Positions 53,069 through 63,130 of a DNA stretch of 64,000 nucleotides are shown in pieces. Positions within the stretch are counted from its first letter, which is position 1. Every line of letters starts with the position of its first letter. The position numbers and the translations under genes were made by a program. Origin of the DNA: Candidatus Eisenbacteria bacterium (lineage in GTDB: Bacteria > Orphanbacterota > Orphanbacteria > Orphanbacterales > Orphanbacteraceae); the NCBI GenBank assembly GCA_016930695.1, contig JAFGGD010000044.1:29192-93191 (forward strand). Reading direction: 5' to 3'. A model generated the notes under the pieces. That model saw only the letters and a program-made list of their open reading frames with translations. It did no database searches and was not told where the DNA came from.

Positions 53069-53644
53069 GTGCGCGAAATCTGCGTCCTCGCGGTTCTCGT
53101 TCTCCTGCTACCGGCGTTTTCCGCCGGAGACGAGACGGCTGCCCCCGGCAAGGACGAGGGGAGCCGCTCCTCGATCGTTCTTCAATCGTCGGTGATCGGA
53201 TCGGCGGGCGGAACGGGATCGAACGATTCATTCATCCACAAAGGAACGCTCGCCCAGCCGACGCCGGTCGGGACGGCGTTCTCCGGCGACATCCGTCTGG
53301 AGGCCGGCTTCTGGCGGCGCGTCCGGATCGCCACCGGCGTGCTGGACGGCGTCCTTCCGGAGATGCTCCGGACGCGCCTCTTCCCGAACGTCCCCAATCC
53401 CTTCAATCCGCTGACGACGATCCGCTTCGAGCTTGCGGAACGGATCCCGGTGACGCTGGTCGTCTACGACATTCGCGGACGGGCGGTGCGGACCCTCGAG
53501 AACGGGGTCCTTTCGCCCGGACGGCACGAAGCGGTCTGGGACGGCCGGGACGACGCCGGCCGGAGCGTCGGCTCCGGCGTCTACTTCAGCCGCATGACCG
53601 CCGGCGGCCGCGCCTCGGTCCACAAGATGCTGCTCATTCGATAA
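53069..53644 (+). CDS. small secreted protein with FlgD-like PNPFN tail
   Basis: 191 residues from GTG 53069. Signal peptide (to about 18). The middle has SSVIGSAGGTGSNDSFIHKG and GDIRLEAGFW, a short Gly-rich module seen before sorting tails in candidate-phylum proteins. The last 90 residues are the FlgD-like domain: FPNVPNPFNPLTTIRFEL, VYDIRGRAVRTL, WDGRDDAGRSVGSGVYFS. The gene lies 19 bases before the first giant fibre-like gene and may be its co-expressed surface partner. Confidence 0.85.
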   Translation: MREICVLAVLVLLLPAFSAGDETAAPGKDEGSRSSIVLQSSVIGSAGGTGSNDSFIHKGTLAQPTPVGTAFSGDIRLEAGFWRRVRIATGVLDGVLPEMLRTRLFPNVPNPFNPLTTIRFELAERIPVTLVVYDIRGRAVRTLENGVLSPGRHEAVWDGRDDAGRSVGSGVYFSRMTAGGRASVHKMLLIR

Positions 53645-53663
53645 GACATAAAGGAGAATCCCC

Positions 53664-56600
53664 ATGCCAAGCAGAAGGCGACTCATCCCCGCCGCGGCGC
53701 TTCTCCTTCTCTTCGCCCTCGCCCTCCCGGCCGGAGCGGAGACGCCGCGGGTCATGCACTACCAGGGGACGCTGGCGGACACGAGCGGCGCGCTCCTGAC
53801 CGGCGTCTACGATCTCACCTTCCGGCTTTACGGCGACAGCGTCGCCGCCGGGCCGGTCCTCTGGGAGGAGCCGCGGACCGGCGTCGAAGTGGAGGACGGC
53901 CTCTTCCAGGTGATCCTGGGGCGATCCGTCGCGATCCCGGACAGCGTGATCGCGGCGAACGACCTCTGGCTCGGCCTCACCGTGGGCGCCGATCCGGAGC
54001 TCGCGCCGCGGCGGCCGATCGGAAGCGTCTTCTTCGCGATGCGGGCGGGAGTCGCGGACAGCGCCCTCGCCGTGGCGGGCGGCGCGGCGGACGACGGGGA
54101 CTGGACGGTAAACGGCGACGACATCTCTTCCGCAGTCCCCGGCCGGGTGGGAATCGGAACGACGACTCCCGAGTTCAAACTGAGCCTCGGCGGCGACGGC
54201 GGGATCGTCGCGGCGGGCGTTTTCGACGCCGGCGATACGCTCGTCACCTCCGGAGCCGGCGCGCGTCTCATCTGGTACCCGCGGAAGGCGGCCTTCCGGG
54301 CGGGGCACACCGGCGGCAATCACTGGGACGACGCGAACATCGGCATCTACTCGATCGGCCTCGGCCGGAACACCCGCGCCACCGGGCAGGCCTCGGCGGC
54401 GCTCGGCTGGGGGACGACGACCACCGGCACCGCCTCCTTCGCCGCGGGGAGCGGCCTCACGTCGGCGGGGGCTTTCTCGGTCACTCTCGGCAGGTCCGCT
54501 TCGGCGCGCGGGACGGCGGACATCGCCATCGGCTCCTTCCTCCGCGCCGGCCCGGCGGAGAACGCCATGGTGATCGGCTCCGGCCTCGGCCAGACCGACA
54601 GCCTGGTGAACGACATCGAGAACTCCCTCGCGATCGGCTTCGGCGACACCACGGCGGCGATCTTCGTCGGCGGTCCGTCGAATCGTGTGGGCGTGAAGAC
54701 GACCTCTCCCGCGGCGGAGCTCGACGTGGCGGGGAAGGTGCGCGCCGATTCGCTGCAGATTCCGACCGATGCGGTGGACGGCCATGTTCTCACCTCCGAC
54801 GCAACCGGTAATGCCACTTGGCAACCCGCCGCGTCGGGAGGGGACGACGGCGACTGGACGATCGACGGCAACGACCTGATCTCCAACGTTTCGGGCAATG
54901 TCGCGATCGGAACCACCGTTCCTATGGCCAAGCTCACATTGGGCGATGACGGTGGAATCGTCGCGACAGGCGAGATCGCTCAGGGGGATACCTTGGGTGA
55001 GATCGATGGAACGCGCCTCATCTGGTATCCCCGGAGGGGGGCGATCCGAGCCGGCATGGGGAACGAAACCGTTAGCACAGACTACGGTTACTATTCAGCG
55101 GCGTTCGGCAGCCACCACCTGGCATCCGGCGACAATTCCTTCGCCTTCGGCCGTTCCAGCATTGCTTCCGGAGTCGGTTCGATGGCGGGTCCATGGAGTT
55201 CTGAAGCGTCCGGCCCCTATTCCTGCGCTATCGGTGCCCTTTCCCAGGCGCTTGGACAGGAATCCCATGCGATCGGGCATGGAGTCCGGGCTTCCGGTTA
55301 TGGATCGATGGTGATCGGGTGGAGCGATGACATCAACAATCCCATAGACAACGATGTGGCCACCTCTCTCATGATCGGTTTCAACGACTCGACGGCGGCA
55401 TTCTTCGTTGGAGGTCCGGAGAACCGGGTCGGTGTTCGGACAAGCACACCGGATACGGACTTCGACGTGGCGGGGAAGGCGCAGGTCGACTCGTTTCAAA
55501 TGCCGACGGGCGCGGTTGACGGCTACGTGCTTACCTCCGACGCCTCGGGAAACTCGTCATGGCAACCCGGAGGGGATGACGGGGACTGGACGATCGACGG
55601 CAACGACCTGATCTCCAACGTTTCGGGCAATGTGGGAATCGGGACCTCCTCCCCACCGGCAAAGCTCACCTTGGACGACGACGGGGGAATCATAGCCACC
55701 GGCACGATCAGCATCGGAGATACGGTGGGCTACATCGGGGGGAGCCGCCTCATCTGGAATCCGCGAAAATCCGCCTTTCGAGCCGGCACGGCAAATGAAA
55801 ACTACTACACCGACTATGGCTTATGGTCGGCCGCATTCGGTAACAACAACCGGGCTTCCGGAGGCGGATCGTTCTCCTTCGGAGGTAACAATGTCGCTTC
55901 AGGCGACTATTCGCTGGCAGCAGGAGTCTATTCTGAAGCAGCAGGGAACTATTCTTGCGCAATCGGCTCGCACTCGGAAGTACCGGGTCATCAGTCCATG
56001 GCGCTCGGGTCCGCCGTGACAGCCTCCGGCGCCTTTTCCTTCGTGATCGGGAAAGGCTACGACAACTATAACCCATTGGAAAACGATGTAGATCAATCCC
56101 TCATGATCGGTTTCGGCGAGACATCGCCGGCCTTCTTCGTCGGCGGCCCCTCGAACCGTGTCGGTGTGAATACGACCTCGCCCGAAGCGGACTTGGACGT
56201 GACAGGAACGGTACGGACGAATCTGATTCAGATAACCTCAGGCGCTGGGGACGGCTCGGTTCTCACCTCCGACGCCTCCGGCAACGCTTCCTGGCAACCG
56301 GTCGGCTGGACGGTCGATAGCAATGACCTCATCGCAACCGTTTCCGGTGACGTGGGGATCGGCACAGCCACGCCTCAGGCGAAGCTCGATGTGGCGGGCA
56401 AGGTACGGACCGACTCTCTGCAAATCCCGACAGGCGCGGTGGACGGTTACGTCCTCACTTCCGACGCGACCGGCAATGCGAAGTGGGAAATCGCCCCCGC
56501 AGCATCCGACGGCGACTGGAACCTCTCGGGCGACGATCTGAACGCCGCCGTTCCCGGATGGGTCGGAATCGGCATTTCGGTACCCGTCAAGGAAGGAGAA

Positions 56601-58661
56601 CGGGTCACCGACGGCGGGATCCTGGCAAAAGGAACCTACGGCTCCGGGGACATGCTTGCCGCGACGGGAAGCGGTGCCCGATTGATCTGGTACCCGCGCA
56701 AGGCGGCATTCCGCGCGGGTGAAGCCTTCGGGTCCGAGTGGGACGACGGCAACATCGGCTCCGGCTCGGTCGCCCTCGGCCGGGGTGTCGAAGCATCGGG
56801 CGATGGGTCCATCACATTCGGAACGGGAATCAATGCGGCCAATCCTCTCACCAACGACATCGACAACTCCCTTCTCGTCGGCTTCGGCGAAACGGATGGA
56901 ACCTTCTTCGTCGGCGGGCCGGACAAACGAGTCGGCATAAAAACGACCGCTCCCGCGACGGACCTTGACGTGAACGGCACCATGCGCGTCGCTAATCAGG
57001 GCGGCGCCGACGGCACGATCATCCTTCGCGATTCGAACGGCGGAAACGACCGGCCGGGCATCCGGTTTGAGAACAACTCTCTTCACTACATCACAGGAGA
57101 CGACGAGTCGGACGAAGTCTTCAACCTCTCGAGCGAAAACGGGAAGAACCGTTCCTACGACGCGATTCTCCGGGTGCTGGGAAGCGCACCCAACGACTGG
57201 GGGGTCTACACGGAGATCACCCATGACGGGACGAATGGACGAATCGGCACCGACATGGGAGACCTGGTGGTCATGCCCGCGGGGGAGTTCGCCGTGGGTG
57301 ATTCGGCAAACGGGCGTGACATGACCGTTCATGGAGACACCATCGGGGCGAACATCCACTGGAACGCCGAAAGGAGGGCGGCCCGTATCGGTCTGAACTA
57401 CGCCTCCGAGGACAGCATGGGTTCCTACTCCCTGGCGGCGGGCCGTTTCTGCTCCGCTTCCGGCGACTATTCATTCGCTGCGGGAGCGGGCAGCCGGGCA
57501 GCGACCGACTTCGGTGTCGCCCTCGGAAGATCGTGCCGAACGACGGGCGGGGGTCATTTCACGGCGGGCGAGTTCAGCGAAGCGACCGCCGGCGATGCGG
57601 TGGCGATCGGGTACGAAAACGAAGCGACCGCACAAGGCGCATACGCTTTGGGCGGTCATTGCGTTGCCGAGGGACTCGCTGCGTACGCGATCGGGAACTA
57701 TGTCGAAGTGACGGGCGACCGCAGCCTCGCTCTCGGATACGGAACGTGGGATTCGCCTCTCCGGAATGATACCGACAGTTCCCTCGTCATCGGCTTCTAT
57801 TCCACCACGCCGACACTCTTCGTCGGCGGATCGGGCCAACGAGTCGGCGTGGGCACGGGATCGCCCGAGGCGAAGCTCCACGTCCGGCGCGACAGCGATA
57901 CTTTCGCCCACATCGCGCACGACACCTGCGGCGTCTACGCCTTCGAAGATGACGGCACGGCGATCTCCGCGGAAGCGGATCACGGCACCGCCATCCACGC
58001 GGTGAGCGAGGACGGCATCGGCGTGCGGGTGATCACCGATGCAGGCACCGGCGTCCGGGTGACGACGGAGCAGGAGGAGGCGCTCGTCGGTTACAGCACC
58101 GAGGATCGGGCGCTTTTCACGCACAGCGACAACTCGTACGCCGCGTGGTTCGACGGAAGCGTCGTGGTCACCGGCACGATCTCCAAAGCGGGCGGATCGT
58201 TCCTCATCGATCACCCCGAGGATCCGGAGAACAAACTCCTTCGTCACAACTTCGTCGAGTCGCCGGAGAACCTCCTGATCTACCGGGGGAAGGTGAAGCT
58301 GAACGGCGCCGGCGAGGGAATCGTCGAAATGCCCGATTATTTCGAGGCGCTCACGAAAGAGGACGAGGCATCGATCCATCTCACCTCGGTCGGACGGCCC
58401 TTCCCCTCCGGCGCCGAATGGAACTCCGGTTTCACCAGCTTCACCGTGTACGGCGACCCGAACCGGGAACTCTTCTGGGAGGTTCTTGCCGACCGGGACG
58501 ACCCGGTGATCAAACAGTTCGCCCGTCCGGTGGAAGAAATGAAGACGACCGACGACAAGACCTGTCCGCGCGGACGGCTCCTCTATCCCGAGGCGTACGG
58601 TTATCCGGAGAGCAAGGGCCGCGACTACGAGGAGCGCCGCGCGCTCCGGGAGGGGAGATAG
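53664..58661 (+). CDS. giant secreted fibre-like protein with YadA-head-like repeats (1665 aa)
   Basis: AAAGGAGAATCCCC precedes the ATG. After a signal peptide (to about 26) comes a conserved domain (27-135; MHYQGTLADTSGALLTGVYD, LTFRLYGD, GLFQVILGRS, LWLGLTVGADPELAPRRPIG) typical of bacterial tail-fibre-like secreted proteins. Then about five to six modules of roughly 200 residues repeat VGIGTTTPEFKL, LIWYPRKAAFRAG, YADA-type 14-15-residue coils (YSIGLGRNTRATGQ, SFAAGSG), ENSLAIGFGDTTAAIFVGGP and DGHVLTSDATGNATW. The end (from about 1515) is the FLIDHPEDPENKLLRHNFVE domain found at the C-terminus of such fibres. No membrane anchor or PNPFN tail. Probably a trimeric, exported surface fibre. 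Confidence 0.85.
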   Translation: MPSRRRLIPAAALLLLFALALPAGAETPRVMHYQGTLADTSGALLTGVYDLTFRLYGDSVAAGPVLWEEPRTGVEVEDGLFQVILGRSVAIPDSVIAANDLWLGLTVGADPELAPRRPIGSVFFAMRAGVADSALAVAGGAADDGDWTVNGDDISSAVPGRVGIGTTTPEFKLSLGGDGGIVAAGVFDAGDTLVTSGAGARLIWYPRKAAFRAGHTGGNHWDDANIGIYSIGLGRNTRATGQASAALGWGTTTTGTASFAAGSGLTSAGAFSVTLGRSASARGTADIAIGSFLRAGPAENAMVIGSGLGQTDSLVNDIENSLAIGFGDTTAAIFVGGPSNRVGVKTTSPAAELDVAGKVRADSLQIPTDAVDGHVLTSDATGNATWQPAASGGDDGDWTIDGNDLISNVSGNVAIGTTVPMAKLTLGDDGGIVATGEIAQGDTLGEIDGTRLIWYPRRGAIRAGMGNETVSTDYGYYSAAFGSHHLASGDNSFAFGRSSIASGVGSMAGPWSSEASGPYSCAIGALSQALGQESHAIGHGVRASGYGSMVIGWSDDINNPIDNDVATSLMIGFNDSTAAFFVGGPENRVGVRTSTPDTDFDVAGKAQVDSFQMPTGAVDGYVLTSDASGNSSWQPGGDDGDWTIDGNDLISNVSGNVGIGTSSPPAKLTLDDDGGIIATGTISIGDTVGYIGGSRLIWNPRKSAFRAGTANENYYTDYGLWSAAFGNNNRASGGGSFSFGGNNVASGDYSLAAGVYSEAAGNYSCAIGSHSEVPGHQSMALGSAVTASGAFSFVIGKGYDNYNPLENDVDQSLMIGFGETSPAFFVGGPSNRVGVNTTSPEADLDVTGTVRTNLIQITSGAGDGSVLTSDASGNASWQPVGWTVDSNDLIATVSGDVGIGTATPQAKLDVAGKVRTDSLQIPTGAVDGYVLTSDATGNAKWEIAPAASDGDWNLSGDDLNAAVPGWVGIGISVPVKEGERVTDGGILAKGTYGSGDMLAATGSGARLIWYPRKAAFRAGEAFGSEWDDGNIGSGSVALGRGVEASGDGSITFGTGINAANPLTNDIDNSLLVGFGETDGTFFVGGPDKRVGIKTTAPATDLDVNGTMRVANQGGADGTIILRDSNGGNDRPGIRFENNSLHYITGDDESDEVFNLSSENGKNRSYDAILRVLGSAPNDWGVYTEITHDGTNGRIGTDMGDLVVMPAGEFAVGDSANGRDMTVHGDTIGANIHWNAERRAARIGLNYASEDSMGSYSLAAGRFCSASGDYSFAAGAGSRAATDFGVALGRSCRTTGGGHFTAGEFSEATAGDAVAIGYENEATAQGAYALGGHCVAEGLAAYAIGNYVEVTGDRSLALGYGTWDSPLRNDTDSSLVIGFYSTTPTLFVGGSGQRVGVGTGSPEAKLHVRRDSDTFAHIAHDTCGVYAFEDDGTAISAEADHGTAIHAVSEDGIGVRVITDAGTGVRVTTEQEEALVGYSTEDRALFTHSDNSYAAWFDGSVVVTGTISKAGGSFLIDHPEDPENKLLRHNFVESPENLLIYRGKVKLNGAGEGIVEMPDYFEALTKEDEASIHLTSVGRPFPSGAEWNSGFTSFTVYGDPNRELFWEVLADRDDPVIKQFARPVEEMKTTDDKTCPRGRLLYPEAYGYPESKGRDYEERRALREGR

Positions 58662-58674
58662 GAGTACTCCCTGG

Positions 58675-58726
58675 GTCCCGGATTCTTTTTCGCGAGCGAA
58701 GCGAGGGAAAAGTGTTCCGGCACCGA
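58675..58726. repeat. palindromic repeat family, copy after first fibre gene
   Basis: Core CTTTTTCGCGAGCGAAGCG then AGGGAAAAGTGTTCCGGCACCGA. The two arms (TTTTTCGC/GCGAGGGAAAA) can form a hairpin. The rest of 58662-58911 is AT-rich in part (58797-58830) and holds no gene. Confidence 0.75.
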
Positions 58727-58839
58727 AAGGGAGTCGCCCGCAAGCGTTTCGCGCTCTTCTTGTGCGGGAACGGGAACGAGAACCAGAAGGAAAAAAGTTG
58801 AACACTTATATATAAATACAACAAAAACAAACGGCCTTT

Positions 58840-58893
58840 CGGCGCCTGTTTCTTTTTCGCGAACGAAACGAGTGAAAAGGGCTGCGGCGCCGA
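58840..58893. repeat. palindromic repeat family, copy before second fibre gene
   Basis: TCGGCGCC at one end and GGCGCCGA at the other enclose TTTCTTTTTCGCGAACGAAA and CGAGTGAAAAGGG. Compensating changes keep the ends complementary even though the bases differ from the other copies. Confidence 0.7.
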
Positions 58894-58911
58894 CGATACG
58901 AGGAGAGACCC

Positions 58912-61900
58912 ATGCGAGAGAAACGACCCCTTCTGTTTCTCGCGGCGCTTCTTCTTTTCTTCGCCCTCGCCCTTCCGGCCGGGGCGGACACGCCGCGGGT
59001 CATGCACTACCAGGGGACGCTGGCGGACACGAGCGGCGCGCTCCTGACCGGCGTCTACGATCTCACCTTCCGTCTCTACGGCGACAGCGTCGCCGCCGGG
59101 CCGGTCCTCTGGGAAGAGCCGCGGACCGGCGTCGATGTGGAGGACGGCCTCTTCCAGGTGATCCTGGGGCGATCCGTCGCGATCCCGGACAGCGTGATCG
59201 CGGCGAATGACCTCTGGCTCGGCCTCACCCTCGGCGCCGATCCGGAACTCGCGCCGCGGCGGCCGATCGGAAGCGTCTTCTTCGCGATGCGGGCGGGAGT
59301 CGCGGACAGCGCCCTCGCGGCGGCGACCGCCGCCTACGCCGAGAGCGCCGCCGTCGCCGGCGCGCTCCCGGCGCACGACCACGACGACCTCTACGTCACC
59401 GAAGCCGAACTCTCCGGCGCGGGAACGATCAACGATCCCTCCAATCCTGTGGACTGGACGAAGCTGAAGAGCGTTCCCGCCGGGTTCGCCGACGGCGTCG
59501 ACGACGAAGGGGGCGCCCTGGACGACGGGGACTGGACGATCGCCGGCGACGACCTGTACGCGGCGGTCCCCGGCAAGGTGGGGATCGGCACGGCCGCGCC
59601 GGAGTTCAAGCTGAGCGTCCTCGGCGACGGCGGGCTCATCGCGAACGGCGTCTACGGCGCGGGGGCCACGCTCGCCGCCTCCGGCGGCGGCACGCGCCTC
59701 CTCTTCTACCCGCGGAAGGCCGCCTTCCGCGCGGGATACGTGGACGGCAACGCCTGGGACGACGGCAACATCGGCGCCTACTCGATCGCCCTCGGACAGA
59801 ACGCGCGCGCCACGGGGCAGGCCTCGGTCGCCCTCGGCGAGGGAGCGGCCGACGGCACCGCATCCTTCGCGGCGGGGAGCGGCGTCACCGCGGCGGGCGC
59901 CTTCTCCGCCGCCCTCGGCCGGACCGGCGCCGCCCTCGGAACGGGCGGGATGGCGATCGGCTCCTTCCTCCGCGCCGGCCCGTCGGCGGGCGCGATGGCC
60001 ATCGGCTCCGGCGTCCCCTGGTTCCCCGCGAAAGACGACCCGGCCGGCGCCGGCATCGACGATGAGAACCCGGACAGCCTGGTGAACGACATCGAGAACT
60101 CCCTGGCGATCGGCTTCGGCGACACCACGGCGGCGCTCTTCGTCGGCGGCCCGGAGAACCGGGTCGGCGTGAAAACCACCGTGCCCGCGGCGGACCTCGA
60201 CGTGGCGGGGAAACTCCGCGCCGATTCATTGCAGATCCCCACCGGCGCGACGGACGGCCACGTACTCACCTCCGACGCGGCCGGCAACGCCACCTGGCAG
60301 CCGGCGGATCCGGGGGGGGAGGACGACGGCGACTGGACGGTGGTCACGCACATCGGCCCCGACGACATGATCGCCAACGTGGACGGCCATGTCGGGATCG
60401 GCGCCGACACGCCGCTCATGAAACTGACCCTCGACGGCGACGGCGGCATCATCGCCGAAGGATCCCTGAACAACGGCGTGGACCTCGACTCGACGAATCT
60501 CGGGGCGCAGATGCTCTGGTATCCGCGGCGGGCCGCCTTCCGGGCGGGCGAGGCGAGCCACGGATCGGACTGGACGGACGACTACATGGGATACCGTTCG
60601 GTCGCCTTCGGGGACGGCGTGCGCGTTTCCGGCGAAGAATCGGCCGCCTTCGGCCGGAACCTGGTCGTCACCGGGGACCGGGCTTTCGCCTTCGGCACCG
60701 GGATCGATCTCGGCGATCGGCTGACCAACGCCATCGACGAATCCTTCCTGATCGGCTTCGGCGACACGACGGCGACCTTCTTCGTCGGCGGACCGGAGAA
60801 GCGGGTCGGCATCGGGACGACCACACCCGCGGCGGATCTGGACGTGGCCGGGACGATGCGCGCCGACGCATTCGAGATGCCGACCGGCGCGGCGAACGGC
60901 TACGTGTTCAGCTCCGACGCCGCCGGCGAAGGGACCTGGACCTCCCCGCCCGCCCTCGACGACGGCGACTGGGTCGTGAACGGAGGCGACCTCTACCCCG
61001 GTCTCTCGGGAGATGTCGGCGTTGGGACCTCATCACCCGGTTTCAAGCTGGACGTGGAGGGCGACATGCGTGTCGCCAATCCGGGGGGCGCGAACGGCAC
61101 GCTCATCCTCCGCGACTCGAACGGGGGCAACAGTCGCCCCGGGATCCGTTTCGAGGGCAATGCGGAACAGGTCGTCGCCGGCGACGACGCCCAGGACGAG
61201 GTTTTCTACCTCGCGAGCGAGAACGGTAAAAACCGTTCGTACGATGCGATCCTCCGCGTCCTGGGGAGCGCGATGAGCGACTGGGGTGTCTACACCGAAG
61301 TCACCCATGACGGAACGGACGGCAGGATCGGTACCGACAAGGGAGATTTGGGGCTCGAGCCGGAGGGGGATGTACGGGTCGGTATGACCGGGACGGCGAC
61401 GGATCTGGACGTGTCGGGGATCGTGAGCGCCGATTCGATGTTCCGGATCGGCGAGGACATCTATGCGCAGATGGGAGGTGCGGGGGATTCATCCTACCTG
61501 TGGATCACGGACTCGCTTCGGCATCCCCCTGATGACGCCGGGTGGATTTGCTTTAGATGCTCCAACCGTGAGGTCATGATCGGACCGTATGCCGTTCGCC
61601 CGGCGGGCGGCGCTCGGGACTACACCGCGATCGGATCCCATTCGGGTATGTGGGTACCCGTGAATCCTGGTCCTCCTTGGCTTGTTCTGCGAACGAGGAA
61701 AACCACATGCGTCGGGCACGAGGGGGGGCGCTCGGGGACAGGAACGACGACAATCGGCGCCTACTCGGGCGGACCGTCCCACGGAGTCCCCGGTACCGCC
61801 GCCATCGGTTATCGCTCCGCCTTCGGAAACGGCGATCCACCCGGCGGTCATCATTCGGTGACGATCGGCTATAAAGCCGGCAGGCACATGCCGGTTAGAG

Positions 61901-62901
61901 ATGACTCCCTCGTCATCGCCAACGACTCCACCATCAACGACGTCCTGATCAAGGGCGATTTCGAAAGGTGGTCGATCGGGATCGGACCGGCGAGCGGGTT
62001 CCCCGGGACGGTCAACCTGTACGGGCAGGGCGCCCCCACTCTCGTTTTCAACACGGGACAGCGGTGGCATGTCGGGACCTCTTTGTTCGCTGCCGAACTG
62101 AGGGTGGGCACTGGATCCGCCCTCGGCCAGAACGAACGCTTCATGATGGAGAGTGACGGCACGACCCTCTTCTCCGGCGAGCCGGACGGCGATGATTCGT
62201 CTTACGTGATCCTGAACGGAGACAGGGTCGCTCTTCGCGTGCAGAGCGTCGACACCACCGCCGCTCTCGTCTTCAGCGATTCGAGTTACGGCCTCCGGTC
62301 GATCACGCAGGAAGAGGAGGCGCTCGTCGGCTACAGCACCAACGACCGGGCCCTCTTCGCCAGCAGCGTCAATTCCTACGCCGCGAAACTCGACGGGAAT
62401 GTCTATGTCGCCGGCAACCTTTCGAAGGCTGGCGGCACCTTCCTGATCGATCACCCCCTCGACCCGGAGAACAAATTGCTCCGGCACAGCTTCACCGAAT
62501 CGCCGGAGCACCTCCTCATCTACCGGGGGAAGATGAAGCTGGACGGCGCGGGCGAGGGGACGGTCGCGCTGCCCGGTTACTTCGAGGCGCTCGCCAAGGA
62601 GGAGGAGGCGATGGTGAGCCTCACGGCGATCGGCCGACCCTTCCTCGCCGGCGCCGAATGGAACGCCCGGCGGAACGCTTTCACCGTCACCGGCCCGCCG
62701 GGCCGGGAGGTGGCGTGGATGGTGACGGCGAGCCGGGACGATCCGGTGATCCGCCGACTCGATCGCCCGACGGAGGAGGGCAAGCCGCCGGACGGCGGGA
62801 TCTGCCCCCGGGGACGGCTCCTCTACCCCGAGGCGTACGGCTATCCCGAGAGCAAGAGCCGCGACTACGAAGAGCGAGCCGCGCTCCGTGAAGGGAGGTA
62901 A
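58912..62901 (+). CDS. giant secreted fibre-like protein, paralog 2 (1329 aa)
   Basis: ATG 58912 follows GAGGAGAG. Signal peptide and N-terminal domain are nearly identical to the first paralog; 329 bases (58990-59318 versus 53742-54070) align without gaps. An extra HDHDDLYVTEAELSGAGTIND segment (about 160-185), typical of tail-fibre proteins, is present here and in the third copy but not the first. Fewer repeat modules follow, then a distinct block (about 840-1090) with RIGEDIYAQMGGAGDSSYLW, and the same C-terminal domain (FLIDHPLDPENKLLRHSF). Ends GYPESKSRDYEERAALREGR as in paralog 1. Probably a variant surface fibre. Confidence 0.86.
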   Translation: MREKRPLLFLAALLLFFALALPAGADTPRVMHYQGTLADTSGALLTGVYDLTFRLYGDSVAAGPVLWEEPRTGVDVEDGLFQVILGRSVAIPDSVIAANDLWLGLTLGADPELAPRRPIGSVFFAMRAGVADSALAAATAAYAESAAVAGALPAHDHDDLYVTEAELSGAGTINDPSNPVDWTKLKSVPAGFADGVDDEGGALDDGDWTIAGDDLYAAVPGKVGIGTAAPEFKLSVLGDGGLIANGVYGAGATLAASGGGTRLLFYPRKAAFRAGYVDGNAWDDGNIGAYSIALGQNARATGQASVALGEGAADGTASFAAGSGVTAAGAFSAALGRTGAALGTGGMAIGSFLRAGPSAGAMAIGSGVPWFPAKDDPAGAGIDDENPDSLVNDIENSLAIGFGDTTAALFVGGPENRVGVKTTVPAADLDVAGKLRADSLQIPTGATDGHVLTSDAAGNATWQPADPGGEDDGDWTVVTHIGPDDMIANVDGHVGIGADTPLMKLTLDGDGGIIAEGSLNNGVDLDSTNLGAQMLWYPRRAAFRAGEASHGSDWTDDYMGYRSVAFGDGVRVSGEESAAFGRNLVVTGDRAFAFGTGIDLGDRLTNAIDESFLIGFGDTTATFFVGGPEKRVGIGTTTPAADLDVAGTMRADAFEMPTGAANGYVFSSDAAGEGTWTSPPALDDGDWVVNGGDLYPGLSGDVGVGTSSPGFKLDVEGDMRVANPGGANGTLILRDSNGGNSRPGIRFEGNAEQVVAGDDAQDEVFYLASENGKNRSYDAILRVLGSAMSDWGVYTEVTHDGTDGRIGTDKGDLGLEPEGDVRVGMTGTATDLDVSGIVSADSMFRIGEDIYAQMGGAGDSSYLWITDSLRHPPDDAGWICFRCSNREVMIGPYAVRPAGGARDYTAIGSHSGMWVPVNPGPPWLVLRTRKTTCVGHEGGRSGTGTTTIGAYSGGPSHGVPGTAAIGYRSAFGNGDPPGGHHSVTIGYKAGRHMPVRDDSLVIANDSTINDVLIKGDFERWSIGIGPASGFPGTVNLYGQGAPTLVFNTGQRWHVGTSLFAAELRVGTGSALGQNERFMMESDGTTLFSGEPDGDDSSYVILNGDRVALRVQSVDTTAALVFSDSSYGLRSITQEEEALVGYSTNDRALFASSVNSYAAKLDGNVYVAGNLSKAGGTFLIDHPLDPENKLLRHSFTESPEHLLIYRGKMKLDGAGEGTVALPGYFEALAKEEEAMVSLTAIGRPFLAGAEWNARRNAFTVTGPPGREVAWMVTASRDDPVIRRLDRPTEEGKPPDGGICPRGRLLYPEAYGYPESKSRDYEERAALREGR

Positions 62902-62940
62902 AGAAATGAACGCTTACTCTCCCTTCCCGTTCAGGGGCCC

Positions 62941-62998
62941 GTCGGTACCTGATTCTCTTTTCGCGAGCGAAGCGAGGGAAAAGGGTTCTGGTACCGAC
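62941..62998. repeat. palindromic repeat family, best copy
   Basis: Perfect 9-base ends GTCGGTACC and GGTACCGAC enclose TGATTCTCTTTTCGCGAGC, GAAGC and GAGGGAAAAGGGTTCT. It is a full-length palindrome that would fold into a long hairpin, placed 40 bases after the second fibre gene. Confidence 0.85.
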
Positions 62999-63054
62999 TA
63001 CGGAATTCGATCCGTGTACGGGTACGTGAACGAAAACGTGAACAGGCGGAACCG

Positions 63055-63112
63055 ATCGGCACCCCATTCTCTTTTCGCGAGCGAATCGAGGGAAAAGGGT
63101 TCCGGCACCGAT
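63055..63112. repeat. palindromic repeat family, second copy in the same gap
   Basis: ATCGGCACCCCATTCTCTTT, CGCGAGCGAATCGAGGG, AAAAGGGTTCCGGCACCGAT. The ends are less perfect than at 62941. A GTACGTGAACG-type degenerate run (63013-63050) separates the two copies, like the one at 38563. Confidence 0.8.
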
Positions 63113-63130
63113 TCGATAAAGGAGAAACTC

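Noticed and set aside
52708..53151. 147-residue minus-strand ORF across the promoter, RNA and terminator
   Set aside because: It runs antisense through a promoter and a structured RNA and shows no protein-like pattern.
58797..58826. Promoter in the AT-rich patch before the second fibre gene
   Set aside because: TTGAAC and TATAAA are present but only seven bases apart, too close for a sigma70 promoter.
53664..62901. CRISPR-like or tandem DNA repeat array
   Set aside because: The repeated pieces are in-frame coding modules of the fibre proteins with varied spacing, not short identical repeats with unique spacers.
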